Shown here piece after piece: positions 52,621 through 62,401 of a stretch of DNA of 64,000 bases (its first letter is position 1; every line of letters starts with the position of its first letter). A program made the translations under genes and the position numbers. Source of the DNA: Paramixta manurensis. GTDB lineage: Bacteria; Pseudomonadota; Gammaproteobacteria; Enterobacterales; Enterobacteriaceae. The notes below the pieces were generated by a model. That model did no database searches, had not been told where the DNA came from, and saw nothing but the letters and a program-made list of their open reading frames with translations. The DNA is taken from positions 4,464,001 through 4,528,000 of the forward strand of contig NZ_CP054212.1 of NCBI RefSeq assembly GCF_013285385.1, read 5' to 3'.

Positions 52621-53652
52621 TTAAGCACGAGGACGGCGAACCAGTGCAATGCCTGCGCCGATTAGCGCACCCACTGCACCCCACATAATCATTAAAAACA
52701 TTCGACGCGGACTATCGCGTTTTATGGGCTCTTCCGGGGTCCGCAAATAGCGGTAGGTCTGAAAACGCACGGCGAGTTTCGGCCCGATAGACAGCGTGTT
52801 AAGCATCGCTTTATTTTGGTCATAACTCAGGTCGAAACTTGGCCCGCTGGCGCGTAAATTCTCCAGCCGCGCCTGTAACATTGGCCGCCCCAGCAAGAAC
52901 AACTCCGAATCCGGCAATTGTTCGGAAGGCGTGGTGGTTTTCGCCTGATCGATGCCCTGCTGTTGTGCAATCTTTAACGCCTGCTCAACGCTATGTATTT
53001 GCCGTTGGTAGACTGCCGTGGCGACTTCCTCCTGGCGCTGAACCTGGGCGCTCAACTGCTGCGCTCGCGCTGCCCACGCGCCTTTTAACTCAGCGTTCAA
53101 ATGTGATGCCGCTCGTTCACTGGCAAACGCAACATACTGGCGTAAGAGGTTATTCGCATCAGGCGCGGTTTCTGCCACCAGCTTGACGCTATCGCTAATA
53201 TTTTTGGTCGCATCGGCTGGCGTAAACTGGATGTTGTTAATCATCTCATCCAGTAACACCGCGTCTTTTCTGGCATTACCGCTTTTATGGTGATCGTAAT
53301 AATCGGTCTGTAACCAGAAATCACGCCGCGTATCCCACGAGGAGAGTTGCATAACAAACTCTTGATAAGCCTCATCCATGATTGTCGGCTCAGGCGCGGC
53401 AACCGCCAGCGTGTTATTACTGGCATCAAGATTGCGCAGAAATTGTTGTTGTGAATAGAACCCACCCAGCATATTTACCGTTGGACGATCGGTAATTGCC
53501 GTGGCGCTCCACTCCTGCTTCACCACCAGCGACCATAAATAAGCAACCACGACAAACAGCAGCGCCAACCCAATAATCCAGCGCTTTCCTCGCCATAAGG
53601 TGTAACAGAGTCCGCGAATATCCAGCTCGTTATCCACATAGGTAGAGGTCAT
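52621..53652 (-). CDS. wzzE: WzzE, ECA chain-length regulator
   Basis: WzzE sets ECA chain length with the polymerase WzyE. The 343-residue polysaccharide co-polymerase has one N-terminal helix (about 30-50) and one C-terminal helix (about 315-340). Between them is a periplasmic coiled-coil domain, and the conserved Pro-rich stretch RYLRTPEEPIKRDSPRR precedes the last helix. The ATG at 53652 (MTSTYVDNELDIRG) is chosen. A TTG at 53658 is two codons earlier and spaced better from AAGGA, so it is possible. Confidence 0.94.
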   Translation of the reverse strand: MTSTYVDNELDIRGLCYTLWRGKRWIIGLALLFVVVAYLWSLVVKQEWSATAITDRPTVNMLGGFYSQQQFLRNLDASNNTLAVAAPEPTIMDEAYQEFVMQLSSWDTRRDFWLQTDYYDHHKSGNARKDAVLLDEMINNIQFTPADATKNISDSVKLVAETAPDANNLLRQYVAFASERAASHLNAELKGAWAARAQQLSAQVQRQEEVATAVYQRQIHSVEQALKIAQQQGIDQAKTTTPSEQLPDSELFLLGRPMLQARLENLRASGPSFDLSYDQNKAMLNTLSIGPKLAVRFQTYRYLRTPEEPIKRDSPRRMFLMIMWGAVGALIGAGIALVRRPRA

Positions 53653-53686
53653 AAACAAGGTATCCTTTTAAGGCTATCCAAAGGTC

Positions 53687-54781
53687 TTACGGTATTTTGT
53701 TTTCATTAGCATTACGCAAACGACGTTTGATGCGTTTCACCATCCGTGCAACGCGCCATGCGCGTTTCAGGCAGTAGCCGTATAACAAAAAAGCGAACAA
53801 AAAGAGCACCAGCATGACCCACTCGGGAATAAATGCCAGATACTCTCCCAGCACCCCGACGCCCGCCAGCAAGGCAGCTGCCAGCGTGATCAGAAGGAAT
53901 GCCTGACGAGAGGTGAAACCGGCCCGCATAATTAAATGGTGGATATGCTGGCGATCGGCAGAGAACGGGCTCATCCCTTTACGCAAACGGCGATACATGA
54001 TCGCCACCATGTCCATCAACGGAATGGCAATTAGCCATAACGCGGTAACTGGCGTAATCGGATGACTCTGCCCTTGTGTCGTCTCCAGGAGGATCCAGAT
54101 AATGGTAAAACCAATCAGCGTGCTGCCCGCATCGCCCATAAACACTTTATACCGTTTACCGAATATACCAAGGTTCAACATGATGTAAGGCAGGGTGGCG
54201 GCAATCATCGCAAAACACCACACGGCAAGACTGGGCTGCCCATCAAAATAAAGAATGATGCCCATGGCAGCAAAGGTCACACAGGAGAGACCGCCCAGCA
54301 AACCATCAATACCGTCCACCATGTTAAAGGCGTTAATCGCCGCCCAAACGGCAAACAGCGTCAATACATAGCCAAACGGGCCGACGATGAGCTCGACCGG
54401 GCCAATAATAAACCCCAGACTCAGTAAATAGAGTTTACCGACTGACATCATCACGATGGCGATACCGGCTTGTACCACCGCGCGAAACTTCACGCTAATA
54501 TCAAAGCGATCGTCCAATGCGCCAACCAGTACCAGCACCCCGGCGCAGAACAAATACAGTATTGCATGCGGGACATAATAATTAGTGATGGCGAAGGTAA
54601 AGCAGATTCCGGCATAAACGGAAATGCCGCCAACCAGCGGAATCAATCCCTGGTGACGTTTTCGATAGTTTGGTTTATCAACCAAACCTATTTTTTTGGC
54701 TGCCTTACGAGCAAAAAAGAGAAAGGCCAGTGAAAAAAGGAAGATTAAAGCAAGCTCGGTACTCATATTGAGTAAGTTCAC
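53687..54781 (-). CDS. wecA: WecA, UDP-GlcNAc:undecaprenyl-phosphate GlcNAc-1-phosphate transferase
   Basis: WecA makes lipid I (GlcNAc-PP-undecaprenol), starting both ECA and many O antigens. The 364-residue polytopic protein has about eleven helices. It contains the catalytic ALDDRFD, the AFNMVDGIDGLLGG motif, and FMGDAGSTLIGF. The cytosolic loop RRLRKGMSPFSADRQHIHHLIM carries the His-rich HIHH site. The start codon is GTG at 54781, as in E. coli. It is the first gene of the ECA cluster and lies 281 bp downstream of rho. Confidence 0.96.
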   Translation of the reverse strand: MNLLNMSTELALIFLFSLAFLFFARKAAKKIGLVDKPNYRKRHQGLIPLVGGISVYAGICFTFAITNYYVPHAILYLFCAGVLVLVGALDDRFDISVKFRAVVQAGIAIVMMSVGKLYLLSLGFIIGPVELIVGPFGYVLTLFAVWAAINAFNMVDGIDGLLGGLSCVTFAAMGIILYFDGQPSLAVWCFAMIAATLPYIMLNLGIFGKRYKVFMGDAGSTLIGFTIIWILLETTQGQSHPITPVTALWLIAIPLMDMVAIMYRRLRKGMSPFSADRQHIHHLIMRAGFTSRQAFLLITLAAALLAGVGVLGEYLAFIPEWVMLVLFLFAFLLYGYCLKRAWRVARMVKRIKRRLRNANENKIP

Positions 54782-54975
54782 ATTAACAGCTCTCAGCTAA
54801 GAATCTGAATAACTATAAGCAATTATTATGCCCAATTGATTATCCGAAATCTGAATTCTGCCAAACTACCGGGTTAACCGCTGTTTTTTTGTGCAAACAA
54901 GCATGCAACCCAGGCAGTTATGACCGCAGTCTATTTTGTACTCCTGAAACTCATTAATCGTATAGCCCGAAAACG

Positions 54976-55002
54976 AAAAACGCCACGTCTAAGCGTGGCG
55001 TT
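54976..55002 (-). terminator. rho terminator upstream of wecA
   Basis: The stem AACGCCACG/CGTGGCGTT with a six-base loop, read on the minus strand, is followed by TTTTTCG. It separates rho from the ECA cluster. The 54782-54975 stretch beyond it must hold the wecA promoter; I see AT-rich sequence and a CATAAT but no confident -35. Confidence 0.8.
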
Positions 55003-55062
55003 ACCCGAGTTTTCTTGCTTTGTCAGACGATTAAATCACAACCGACCGGTTATGTGCTCAGA

Positions 55063-56322
55063 TTATGAGCGTTTCATCATATCAAAGAACTCATCATTGG
55101 TTTTGGTCATCGCCAATTTATTGATGAGGAACTCCATCGCATCGATTTCGCCCATTGGGTGAATAATCTTACGCAGAATCCACATTTTCTGCAGCTCTTC
55201 CTGCGAGGTCAGCAACTCTTCTTTACGGGTACCAGAACGGTTGTAATCAATCGCCGGGAAAACGCGTTTTTCAGCGATCTTACGCGCCAGGTGCAACTCC
55301 ATGTTGCCGGTCCCTTTAAATTCTTCATAGATAACTTCATCCATTTTCGAACCGGTATCAACCAACGCGGTTGCGATAATGGTCAGGCTACCGCCCTCTT
55401 CCACGTTACGCGCGGCGCCAAAGAAGCGTTTTGGACGGTGTAAGGCGTTCGCATCCACACCACCGGTCAATACTTTACCGGATGCCGGTACGACGGTGTT
55501 GTAGGCACGCGCCAAACGGGTAATAGAATCAAGCAGGATGATGACGTCTTTCTTGTGTTCGACCAGACGTTTTGCTTTCTCGATTACCATCTCCGCCACC
55601 TGCACGTGACGTGATGCGGGCTCATCAAAGGTAGAAGCCACAACTTCACCTTTCACCAGACGCTGCATCTCGGTTACTTCTTCCGGACGTTCGTCAATCA
55701 GCAACACCATCAATACGCAGTCAGGATGGTTATATGCGATGCTCTGCGCAATATTTTGCAGCAGCATGGTTTTACCGGCTTTCGGCGGAGCAACAATCAG
55801 CCCACGCTGGCCGCGACCAATCGGCGACGCCAGATCCAGTACGCGCGCGGTTAAATCTTCAGTTGAACCGTTACCCCGTTCCATACGCAGACGTGAATTT
55901 GCGTGCAACGGCGTTAAGTTTTCGAACAGAATCTTACTACGCGCGTTCTCTGGCTTGTCATAGTTAACTTCATTAACTTTCAGCAGGGCAAAGTAACGCT
56001 CGCCCTCTTTCGGCGGACGGATTTTACCTGAAATGGTGTCACCCGTACGGAGGTTAAAGCGACGAATTTGGCTGGGGGAAACGTAGATGTCATCAGGGCC
56101 GGCGAGGTAGGAACTGTCTGCGGAGCGAAGGAAACCAAATCCATCCTGCAGTATTTCCAGCACGCCATCGCCGAAAATATCTTCGCCGCTTTTCGCATGT
56201 TGTTTAAGGATGGCGAAGATAATGTCCTGTTTGCGCATACGCGCCAGGTTTTCCAGCCCCATATTTTCGCCGAGAGTAATCAGCTCAGAAACCGGCGTAT
56301 TTTTTAATTCGGTAAGATTCAT
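55063..56322 (-). CDS. rho: Rho transcription termination factor
   Basis: A hexameric RNA-dependent ATPase that ends transcription at C-rich, untranslated RNA. The 419 residues equal E. coli Rho. In order: the N-terminal helix bundle (MNLTELKNTPVSELI), the primary RNA site (DGFGFLRS), and Walker A (VAPPKAGKTMLL, about 176-187). Walker B with Q-loop and R-loop follow (VIILLDSITRLARAYN, FFGAARNVEEGGSLT). The leader upstream is long and may hold a leader peptide. Confidence 0.98.
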   Translation of the reverse strand: MNLTELKNTPVSELITLGENMGLENLARMRKQDIIFAILKQHAKSGEDIFGDGVLEILQDGFGFLRSADSSYLAGPDDIYVSPSQIRRFNLRTGDTISGKIRPPKEGERYFALLKVNEVNYDKPENARSKILFENLTPLHANSRLRMERGNGSTEDLTARVLDLASPIGRGQRGLIVAPPKAGKTMLLQNIAQSIAYNHPDCVLMVLLIDERPEEVTEMQRLVKGEVVASTFDEPASRHVQVAEMVIEKAKRLVEHKKDVIILLDSITRLARAYNTVVPASGKVLTGGVDANALHRPKRFFGAARNVEEGGSLTIIATALVDTGSKMDEVIYEEFKGTGNMELHLARKIAEKRVFPAIDYNRSGTRKEELLTSQEELQKMWILRKIIHPMGEIDAMEFLINKLAMTKTNDEFFDMMKRS

Positions 56323-56396
56323 AATGGTGGGTTCTTAAACTCGGGGTAAATCTCGAAATGTTTGTCGTGAATGGTATGGCAAATGTTCTATGCCTG

Positions 56397-56477
56397 TTAG
56401 TGGCACTGTTTCCGTGGTCCACTCGACGATCTTGGGCAGGAAATGCCGATCAGGAAACGAGAAGACGGATGGAACAT
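56397..56477 (-). CDS. Possible rho leader peptide (rhoL-like)
   Basis: A 26-codon ORF in the rho leader, starting ATGTTCCATCCGTCTTC and ending TAA. It encodes a Ser/Arg/Pro-rich peptide with a HPSSRF segment resembling the NPSCRF of E. coli RhoL (33 codons). There is only a weak ribosome site, so this is a tentative call. Apart from this candidate the 363-bp rho-trxA interval contains the autoregulated rho leader and I see nothing else in it. A longer overlapping frame on the same strand (56335-56568) has no family resemblance. Confidence 0.35.
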   Translation of the reverse strand: MFHPSSRFLIGISCPRSSSGPRKQCH

Positions 56478-56685
56478 TATGCCGGAAAAAAGTGATGCTA
56501 ACCGTCAGATTGCTGAAACGCTGTATCAATCGCAACATCAACAGGATTCGATTCAACAAGGGAAACAAACTACAGGTAAGTTCGTAATGCAGTGATAGTA
56601 ACTTAGCACGCTTAATGTCGGGCGTCTAGCGGTCTGGTAAAAATTAACCATTAATTGACCGCCAGCGCCGACAGGGCAAGAACCC

Positions 56686-57018
56686 TTAGCCAAGGTTGGC
56701 GTTCAGGAACTCTTTCAACTGCCCTTTAGAAAGCGCGCCAACTTTGGTTGCCGCCACTTCACCATTTTTAAACAGCAGCAGCGTCGGAATACCACGGATG
56801 CCGTACTTCGGCGCGGTGCCGGGGTTTTCATCGATGTTCAGTTTGGCGATAGTCAGCTTACCGTCATATTCTTCAGCGACTTCGTCCAGAATGGGGGCAA
56901 TCATTTTACATGGCCCACACCACTCCGCCCAAAAATCTACCAGCGTCAAACCCTCGGCTTTTAGTACCTTAGTTTCGAAGCTGTCATCGGTCAGGTGAAT
57001 AATTTTATCGCTGCTCAT
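56686..57018 (-). CDS. trxA: TrxA, thioredoxin 1
   Basis: A 110-residue cytosolic thiol-disulfide reductant with the active site WAEWCGPCKM (Cys33-Gly-Pro-Cys36 region) and the cis-Pro loop GIRGIPTLLLF. It starts MSSDKIIHLTDDSFE, one residue longer than E. coli. It is between rho and the divergent rhlB, as in E. coli. Confidence 0.98.
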   Translation of the reverse strand: MSSDKIIHLTDDSFETKVLKAEGLTLVDFWAEWCGPCKMIAPILDEVAEEYDGKLTIAKLNIDENPGTAPKYGIRGIPTLLLFKNGEVAATKVGALSKGQLKEFLNANLG

Positions 57019-57135
57019 GTCTTACTCCACAAGATTATGCCTGGCTGGTTGGCGTAAAATCTGCCAACTTAGGTTGACTTTATTTCACCGGATACGCTTT
57101 CGTAAAGCAATAGTTAGCTGATATTCTACCACACT

Positions 57136-58428
57136 ATGAGCAAAACACACTTAACCGAACAGAAGTTTTCCGACTTCGCCCTGCACCCACAGGTGATTGA
57201 AGCCCTTGAAAAGAAAGGGTTTCATAACTGTACGCCTATCCAGGCGTTGGCATTACCTTTTACGCTCGCTGGTCGCGATGTAGCAGGTCAGGCGCAAACC
57301 GGTACCGGTAAAACGATGGCGTTTCTAACGTCAACGTTCCATCATCTTCTTACTCACCCTGCGGCGGAAGGCCGCCAGGTGAACCAACCTCGCGCATTAA
57401 TTATGGCTCCAACGCGCGAACTGGCAGTGCAAATTCACGCTGATGCCGAACCCTTGGCGCAGGCTACCGGTTTGAAAATTGGCTTAGCCTACGGCGGTGA
57501 CGGCTACGATAAACAGTTAAAAGTGCTGGAGAGCGGAGTAGATATTCTGATCGGCACTACCGGCCGGTTGATCGACTACGCCAAACAGAATCACATTAAC
57601 CTTGGCGCCATTCAGGTTGTGGTGTTAGATGAAGCCGACCGTATGTTTGATCTTGGCTTTATTAAAGATATTCGTTGGATTTTCCGTCGGATGCCTGCAT
57701 CCAATCAACGCTTAAGCATGCTGTTTTCCGCAACGTTGTCGTATCGCGTACGCGAGCTAGCCTTCGAACATATGAATAATGCGGAATATGTTGAAGTCGA
57801 GCCGGAGCAAAAAACCGGTCATCGTATTCAAGAAGAGCTTTTCTACCCTTCCAATGAAGAGAAAATGCGCTTATTGCAAACGTTGATTGAAGAAGAGTGG
57901 CCGGATCGCGCAATTATTTTCGCCAATACTAAACACCGCTGTGAAGATATCTGGGGCCATTTGGCCGCCGATGGGCATCGCGTCGGCTTGCTGACCGGCG
58001 ATGTGGCGCAGAAAAAACGTCTACGTATTCTTGATGATTTCACCAAAGGGGATGTCGACATTTTGGTGGCGACCGATGTTGCCGCGCGTGGCCTGCATAT
58101 TCCGGCGGTAACGCACGTGTTTAACTACGACCTGCCTGACGATCGTGAAGACTATGTACACCGTATTGGTCGTACCGGTCGCGCGGGCGCCAGCGGGCAC
58201 TCTATCAGTCTGGCTTGTGAAGAGTACGCGCTGAACCTGCCCGCTATTGAAGAGTATATTGGTCACAATATTCCGGTCAGCAAATACAACAGCGAAGCAT
58301 TGATGGATGATTTGCCGCCGCCGAAGCGTCTGACGCGTAATCGTTCGGGTAACGGCCCGCGTCGAGGTGGCAATCCTAATCGTCGCGGCGGCGCGCCACG
58401 TAACAACAACCGTAAACGTCCGGGTTGA
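57136..58428 (+). CDS. rhlB: RhlB, DEAD-box RNA helicase
   Basis: The RNA helicase of the degradosome. The 430 residues show the Q motif (NCTPIQALALP), Walker A (AQTGTGKT), VLDEADRMFDLGF, SATL, and the C-terminal HRIGRTGRAG. A basic Arg/Gly/Asn-rich tail (PRRGGNPNRRGGAPRNNNRKRPG) fits RNA/RNase E contacts. It diverges from trxA and precedes gppA by seven bases. Confidence 0.97.
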   Translation: MSKTHLTEQKFSDFALHPQVIEALEKKGFHNCTPIQALALPFTLAGRDVAGQAQTGTGKTMAFLTSTFHHLLTHPAAEGRQVNQPRALIMAPTRELAVQIHADAEPLAQATGLKIGLAYGGDGYDKQLKVLESGVDILIGTTGRLIDYAKQNHINLGAIQVVVLDEADRMFDLGFIKDIRWIFRRMPASNQRLSMLFSATLSYRVRELAFEHMNNAEYVEVEPEQKTGHRIQEELFYPSNEEKMRLLQTLIEEEWPDRAIIFANTKHRCEDIWGHLAADGHRVGLLTGDVAQKKRLRILDDFTKGDVDILVATDVAARGLHIPAVTHVFNYDLPDDREDYVHRIGRTGRAGASGHSISLACEEYALNLPAIEEYIGHNIPVSKYNSEALMDDLPPPKRLTRNRSGNGPRRGGNPNRRGGAPRNNNRKRPG

Positions 58429-58435
58429 GTTTGCC

Positions 58436-59920
58436 ATGCTAAGCGCGTCATCTCTTTATGCTGCGATTGATTTAGGTTCTAACAGCTTTCACATGCTGGT
58501 GGTGCGCGAAGTGGCGGGCAGTATTCAAACCATAGCGCGCATTAAGCGCAAAGTTCGGTTGGCGGCGGGGCTAAATAGCCATAACCAGCTTTCAATCGAG
58601 GCGATGGAGCGTGGCTGGCAGTGTCTGAAACTCTTTGCGGAGCAGTTACAGGACATTCCTGCGGACCAAATTCGTGTCGTTGCCACCGCGACGTTACGTC
58701 TGGCGGCAAATGCCAATGAGTTTCTCGGCAACGCACAAACCATTTTGGGCTGTCCGATTAATGTCATTAGCGGCGAAGAAGAGGCGCGTTTAATTTATCA
58801 AGGCGTGGCGCATACCACCGGCGGTTCCGACCAACGTTTAGTGGTAGATATTGGCGGCGGCAGTACCGAACTGGTCACCGGCAATGGCGCACATGCTACT
58901 GAATTATTCAGTCTTTCAATGGGTTGCGTCACCTGGCTTGAGCGTTATTTTAGCGATCGTAATTTGGGCCAGGACAATTTTGAACAAGCTGAACGCGCGG
59001 CGCGCACCATTATCCATCCGGTTGCCGATGCGCTACGCGCGCAGGGTTGGCAAGTTTGCGTCGGTGCTTCCGGCACCGTGCAAGCGCTACAGGAAATTAT
59101 GGTGGCGCAAGGCATGGATGAGCGTATTACACTCAGCAAATTGCAGCAGTTGAAACAACGCGCAATTCAGTGCGGTAAGCTGGAAGAACTGGAGATTGAT
59201 GGGCTAACGCTAGAACGTGCGCTGGTTTTCCCCAGTGGCCTGGCCATTTTGATCGCCATTTTTCAGGAACTCAATATTGAGAGCATGACGTTAGCCGGCG
59301 GCGCGCTTCGTGAAGGGCTGGTATACGGCATGTTACACCTGCCCGGCGATCGCGATATTCGCCAACGCACCTTGCAGAATGTTCAACGTCGCTTCGCGAT
59401 TGATGCCGGGCAAGCGGAACGCGTGCGTCAGCTAGCGGCACACTTTCTTCATCAGGTCGATCAGGCATGGTCGCTGGATGAACGATGTCGCGAACTGCTG
59501 GAAAGTGCTTGCCTGATTCATGAAATCGGCCTCAGCGTTGATTTCAAACTTGCCCCCCAACACGCCGCCTATTTAGTTCGTCATCTCGACCTGCCCGGTT
59601 TTACTCCCGCGCAAAAAAAATTACTGGCAACGTTGCTGCAAAACCAGAGTAACAGCATCGATCTTCCGCTATTAAGCCAGCAAAATGCCGTTCCACCGCG
59701 CATGGCCGAGCGGATGTGCCGTTTGTTACGCTTAGCGATTATTTTCGCCAGCCGACGCTGTGACGATGCGTTACCGGCGCTACATTTGCTGGCACACGAT
59801 GATACGCTAACCATTACCCTGCCTGCTGGCTGGCTGGAAGCGCACCCGTTGCGGGCTGAACTGCTGGAGCAAGAGAGCCTGTGGCAAAGCTATGCACACT
59901 GGACGCTGACATTTATCTGA
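58436..59920 (+). CDS. gppA: GppA, guanosine-5'-triphosphate,3'-diphosphate pyrophosphatase
   Basis: GppA hydrolyses pppGpp to ppGpp and belongs to the exopolyphosphatase/ASKHA family. The 494-residue protein has YAAIDLGSNSFHMLVVREV (phosphate 1), the VVDIGGGSTELVTG glycine motif, and a helical HD-like C-terminal domain. The ATG at 58436 (MLSASSLYAA) gives the E. coli length; the earlier frame start at 58367 lies inside rhlB. It forms an rhlB-gppA pair. Confidence 0.96.
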   Translation: MLSASSLYAAIDLGSNSFHMLVVREVAGSIQTIARIKRKVRLAAGLNSHNQLSIEAMERGWQCLKLFAEQLQDIPADQIRVVATATLRLAANANEFLGNAQTILGCPINVISGEEEARLIYQGVAHTTGGSDQRLVVDIGGGSTELVTGNGAHATELFSLSMGCVTWLERYFSDRNLGQDNFEQAERAARTIIHPVADALRAQGWQVCVGASGTVQALQEIMVAQGMDERITLSKLQQLKQRAIQCGKLEELEIDGLTLERALVFPSGLAILIAIFQELNIESMTLAGGALREGLVYGMLHLPGDRDIRQRTLQNVQRRFAIDAGQAERVRQLAAHFLHQVDQAWSLDERCRELLESACLIHEIGLSVDFKLAPQHAAYLVRHLDLPGFTPAQKKLLATLLQNQSNSIDLPLLSQQNAVPPRMAERMCRLLRLAIIFASRRCDDALPALHLLAHDDTLTITLPAGWLEAHPLRAELLEQESLWQSYAHWTLTFI

Positions 59921-59946
59921 TGGCTGGATAAGCGCGAGAAACCACG

Positions 59947-61971
59947 CTACGAATTATTTTTCGCCTTATCCAACATTGCACGTAAGCCAGCTACCCGGCT
60001 TTGACCGGTCTTCATTCGCTCTTCCGCGCTAACCACTTTACGCTCCGTTTCCCACAGTAAATCATCCTGTGGCAGTTCCAGCAAAAAGCGGCTGGGCTCC
60101 GGGCGCACCATTTCTCCATATTGACGACGTTCGCGACATAGGGTGAAAGTTAGCTCTTTTTGCGCACGAGTGATGCCCACGTAGGCTAGCCGACGCTCTT
60201 CTTCAACGTTGTTTTCATCAATACTGCTTTGATGGGGTAACAGACCCTCTTCCATACCGACCAGATAGACATAGGGGAACTCAAGACCTTTGGAAGCGTG
60301 CAACGTCATCAATTGAACCTGATCAAGATCTTCATCGCTTTCACCGCGCTCCATCATGTCACGCAAGGTAAAACGCGTCACCACTTGCGTTAACGTCATG
60401 GGTTCATCCAGTTCGCTGCCTTCCAGCATTTCCGTCATCCACTGGAATAGCGTGTTGACGTTTTTCATCCGCATCTCAGCGGCTTTCGGACTCGGCGACG
60501 TTTCAAACAACCAGCTTTCATAATCAATGCCACGAATGAGATCGCGCACCGCCATAACCGGCTCGCGTTCCGCCTGTTGCGCCACTGCCTGCAACCACGC
60601 GGTAAAACGTTGCAAATTCTCTAACCCGCGCCCGGTCAACGTTTGCCCCAACCCAACATCAAAGCTTGCCGTAAACAGGCTCTTATTGCGCTGATTGGCC
60701 CATTCGCCCAGTTTTTGCAACGTCGCGGGTCCAATTTCCCGGCGGGGCGTATTAATGATACGTAAAAAGGCGCTATCGTCATCAGGGTTGGTTAAGACTC
60801 GCAGATACGCCAACAGATCTTTGATCTCCGGACGCGAGAAGAAAGAGGTGCCGCCAGAGATCCGGTAGGGAATACGGTTCTGCATCAGCATTTTTTCAAA
60901 TACGCGGGATTGATGGTTACCGCGATACAGAATGGCATAATCTTTATACTGGGTTTTATTGATAAAATGGTGCGCAATAAGCTCGCCAGTGACCCGTTCG
61001 GCCTCATGATCTTCATGATTGGCGGTGACCACTTTTAATTCCGCACCATAACCCAGTTCAGAGAACAGCCGCTTTTCAAACACATGCGGATTGTTGGCGA
61101 TCAATATATTCGCTGCTTTCAGGATACGTTCTGATGAGCGATAGTTCTGCTCCAGCTTTATCACCTGAAGCGCCGGAAAATCCTCTTTCAATAACACCAA
61201 ATTTTGCGGGCGCGCCCCGCGCCAGGAATAAATCGACTGATCATCATCACCAACCACGGTGAAACGCGCACGCGCGCCCACCAGCAGTTTCACCAGTTCA
61301 TACTGGCTGGTGTTGGTATCTTGATACTCATCCACCAGCAAATAACGAATGCGTTGCTGCCAGCGCTCGCGCACTTCTGGGTTGCGTTGCAGCAACAACG
61401 TCGGCAATAAAATCAAATCATCGAAATCGAGCACGTTGCAGGACTTTAAATGCGTGTCATACAACCCGTAACAGTGGGCAAAAATCGTATCGCGCTCAGA
61501 GCCTGCCAGCGCGGCGGCAGCGGACGGATCGACCAGATCGTTTTTCCAATTAGAAATGGTCGAAACTAACTGTTGTAATAGGTTTTTGTCATTTTCCAGC
61601 CACTGCTCGGTTAGATCTTTGAGCAGCGCCATTTGATCCTGATCGTCAAACAGCGAGAAGTTAGATTTCATCCCTAACGCTGCATATTCACGCTTAATAA
61701 TTTCCAGACCGAGCGTATGAAAAGTGGAAATCATCAACCCACGCGCCTCTTTACGCCCCAACGTTTGCGCGACGCGCTCCTTCATCTCACGCGAGGCTTT
61801 GTTGGTAAAGGTTACCGCCGCAATATGACGCGCCTGATAGCCACATTCGCGGATTAAGTGGGCAATTTTGTTGGTGATGACCCGAGTCTTACCAGAGCCC
61901 GCGCCCGCCAGTACCAGACAAGGGCCGGTAACAAATTCGACGGCGTGTTGTTGACTCGGGTTTAAGCGCAT
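59947..61971 (-). CDS. rep: Rep, ATP-dependent DNA helicase
   Basis: A superfamily 1A 3'-5' helicase that clears proteins ahead of the replication fork. The 674 residues show Walker A (LAGAGSGKTRVITNKI), YLLVDEYQDTN, GDDDQSIYSWRGARP, EQNYRSS, and the late LMTLHASKGLEFPYVYLVG. The ATG at 61971 (MRLNPSQQHAVEFV) is the E. coli start; the frame is open to 62037. It is a paralogue of the uvrD gene of this window but distinct throughout. It converges on gppA (26 bp apart) and diverges from ppiC. Confidence 0.97.
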   Translation of the reverse strand: MRLNPSQQHAVEFVTGPCLVLAGAGSGKTRVITNKIAHLIRECGYQARHIAAVTFTNKASREMKERVAQTLGRKEARGLMISTFHTLGLEIIKREYAALGMKSNFSLFDDQDQMALLKDLTEQWLENDKNLLQQLVSTISNWKNDLVDPSAAAALAGSERDTIFAHCYGLYDTHLKSCNVLDFDDLILLPTLLLQRNPEVRERWQQRIRYLLVDEYQDTNTSQYELVKLLVGARARFTVVGDDDQSIYSWRGARPQNLVLLKEDFPALQVIKLEQNYRSSERILKAANILIANNPHVFEKRLFSELGYGAELKVVTANHEDHEAERVTGELIAHHFINKTQYKDYAILYRGNHQSRVFEKMLMQNRIPYRISGGTSFFSRPEIKDLLAYLRVLTNPDDDSAFLRIINTPRREIGPATLQKLGEWANQRNKSLFTASFDVGLGQTLTGRGLENLQRFTAWLQAVAQQAEREPVMAVRDLIRGIDYESWLFETSPSPKAAEMRMKNVNTLFQWMTEMLEGSELDEPMTLTQVVTRFTLRDMMERGESDEDLDQVQLMTLHASKGLEFPYVYLVGMEEGLLPHQSSIDENNVEEERRLAYVGITRAQKELTFTLCRERRQYGEMVRPEPSRFLLELPQDDLLWETERKVVSAEERMKTGQSRVAGLRAMLDKAKNNS

Positions 61972-62053
61972 AACGGACTCGGTGAAAAGAGGGAGGGTTG
62001 AATAACAGCGTGGTAGTATAGCCAGCAGTATACACACGACTCAAGGTACCATC

Positions 62054-62335
62054 ATGGCAAAAACCGCAGCAGCAATGCATATCCTTGTTAAGGAAGAGAA
62101 ACAAGCGCGCGATATTCTTGAACAATTGCAAAAGGGCGCCGATTTCGAAAAACTGGCGAAAAAACACTCCACCTGCCCTTCTGGCCGTAAAGGCGGTCAT
62201 TTAGGTGAATTTAAGCAGGGCGCGATGGTGCCAGCGTTTGACAAAGTTGTGTTCTCTTGTCCGTTGCTGGAGCCCTATGGCCCACTGCATACCCAATTCG
62301 GTTACCACATTATCAAAGTGTTATACCGTAATTAA
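62054..62335 (+). CDS. ppiC: PpiC, parvulin-type peptidyl-prolyl isomerase
   Basis: A 93-residue single-domain parvulin, cytoplasmic. The family motif CPSGRKGGHLGEFKQGAMVPAFDKVVF is seen in two stretches, and the C-terminus is FGYHIIKVLYRN. Its length equals E. coli PpiC (parvulin 10). It diverges from rep; a bidirectional terminator separates it from ilvC. Confidence 0.97.
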   Translation: MAKTAAAMHILVKEEKQARDILEQLQKGADFEKLAKKHSTCPSGRKGGHLGEFKQGAMVPAFDKVVFSCPLLEPYGPLHTQFGYHIIKVLYRN

Positions 62336-62360
62336 AAAAGGCGCCGTTAGGCGCCTTTTT
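62334..62360. terminator. Bidirectional terminator between ppiC and ilvC
   Basis: GGCGCC-gtta-GGCGCC flanked by six A on the left and five T on the right, so it can end both ppiC (plus) and ilvC (minus) transcripts. Confidence 0.85.
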
Positions 62361-62371
62361 CGACTCGCGTT

Positions 62372-62398
62372 ATCGGGCGATAACTGTCGCCCGATTTT
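62372..62398 (+). terminator. Second hairpin downstream of ppiC
   Basis: ATCGGGCGA/TCGCCCGAT, a nine-base stem with six-base loop followed by TTTT on the plus strand, close to the ilvC stop. It could back up the first terminator for ppiC transcripts. Confidence 0.5.
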
Positions 62399-62401
62399 AG
62401 A

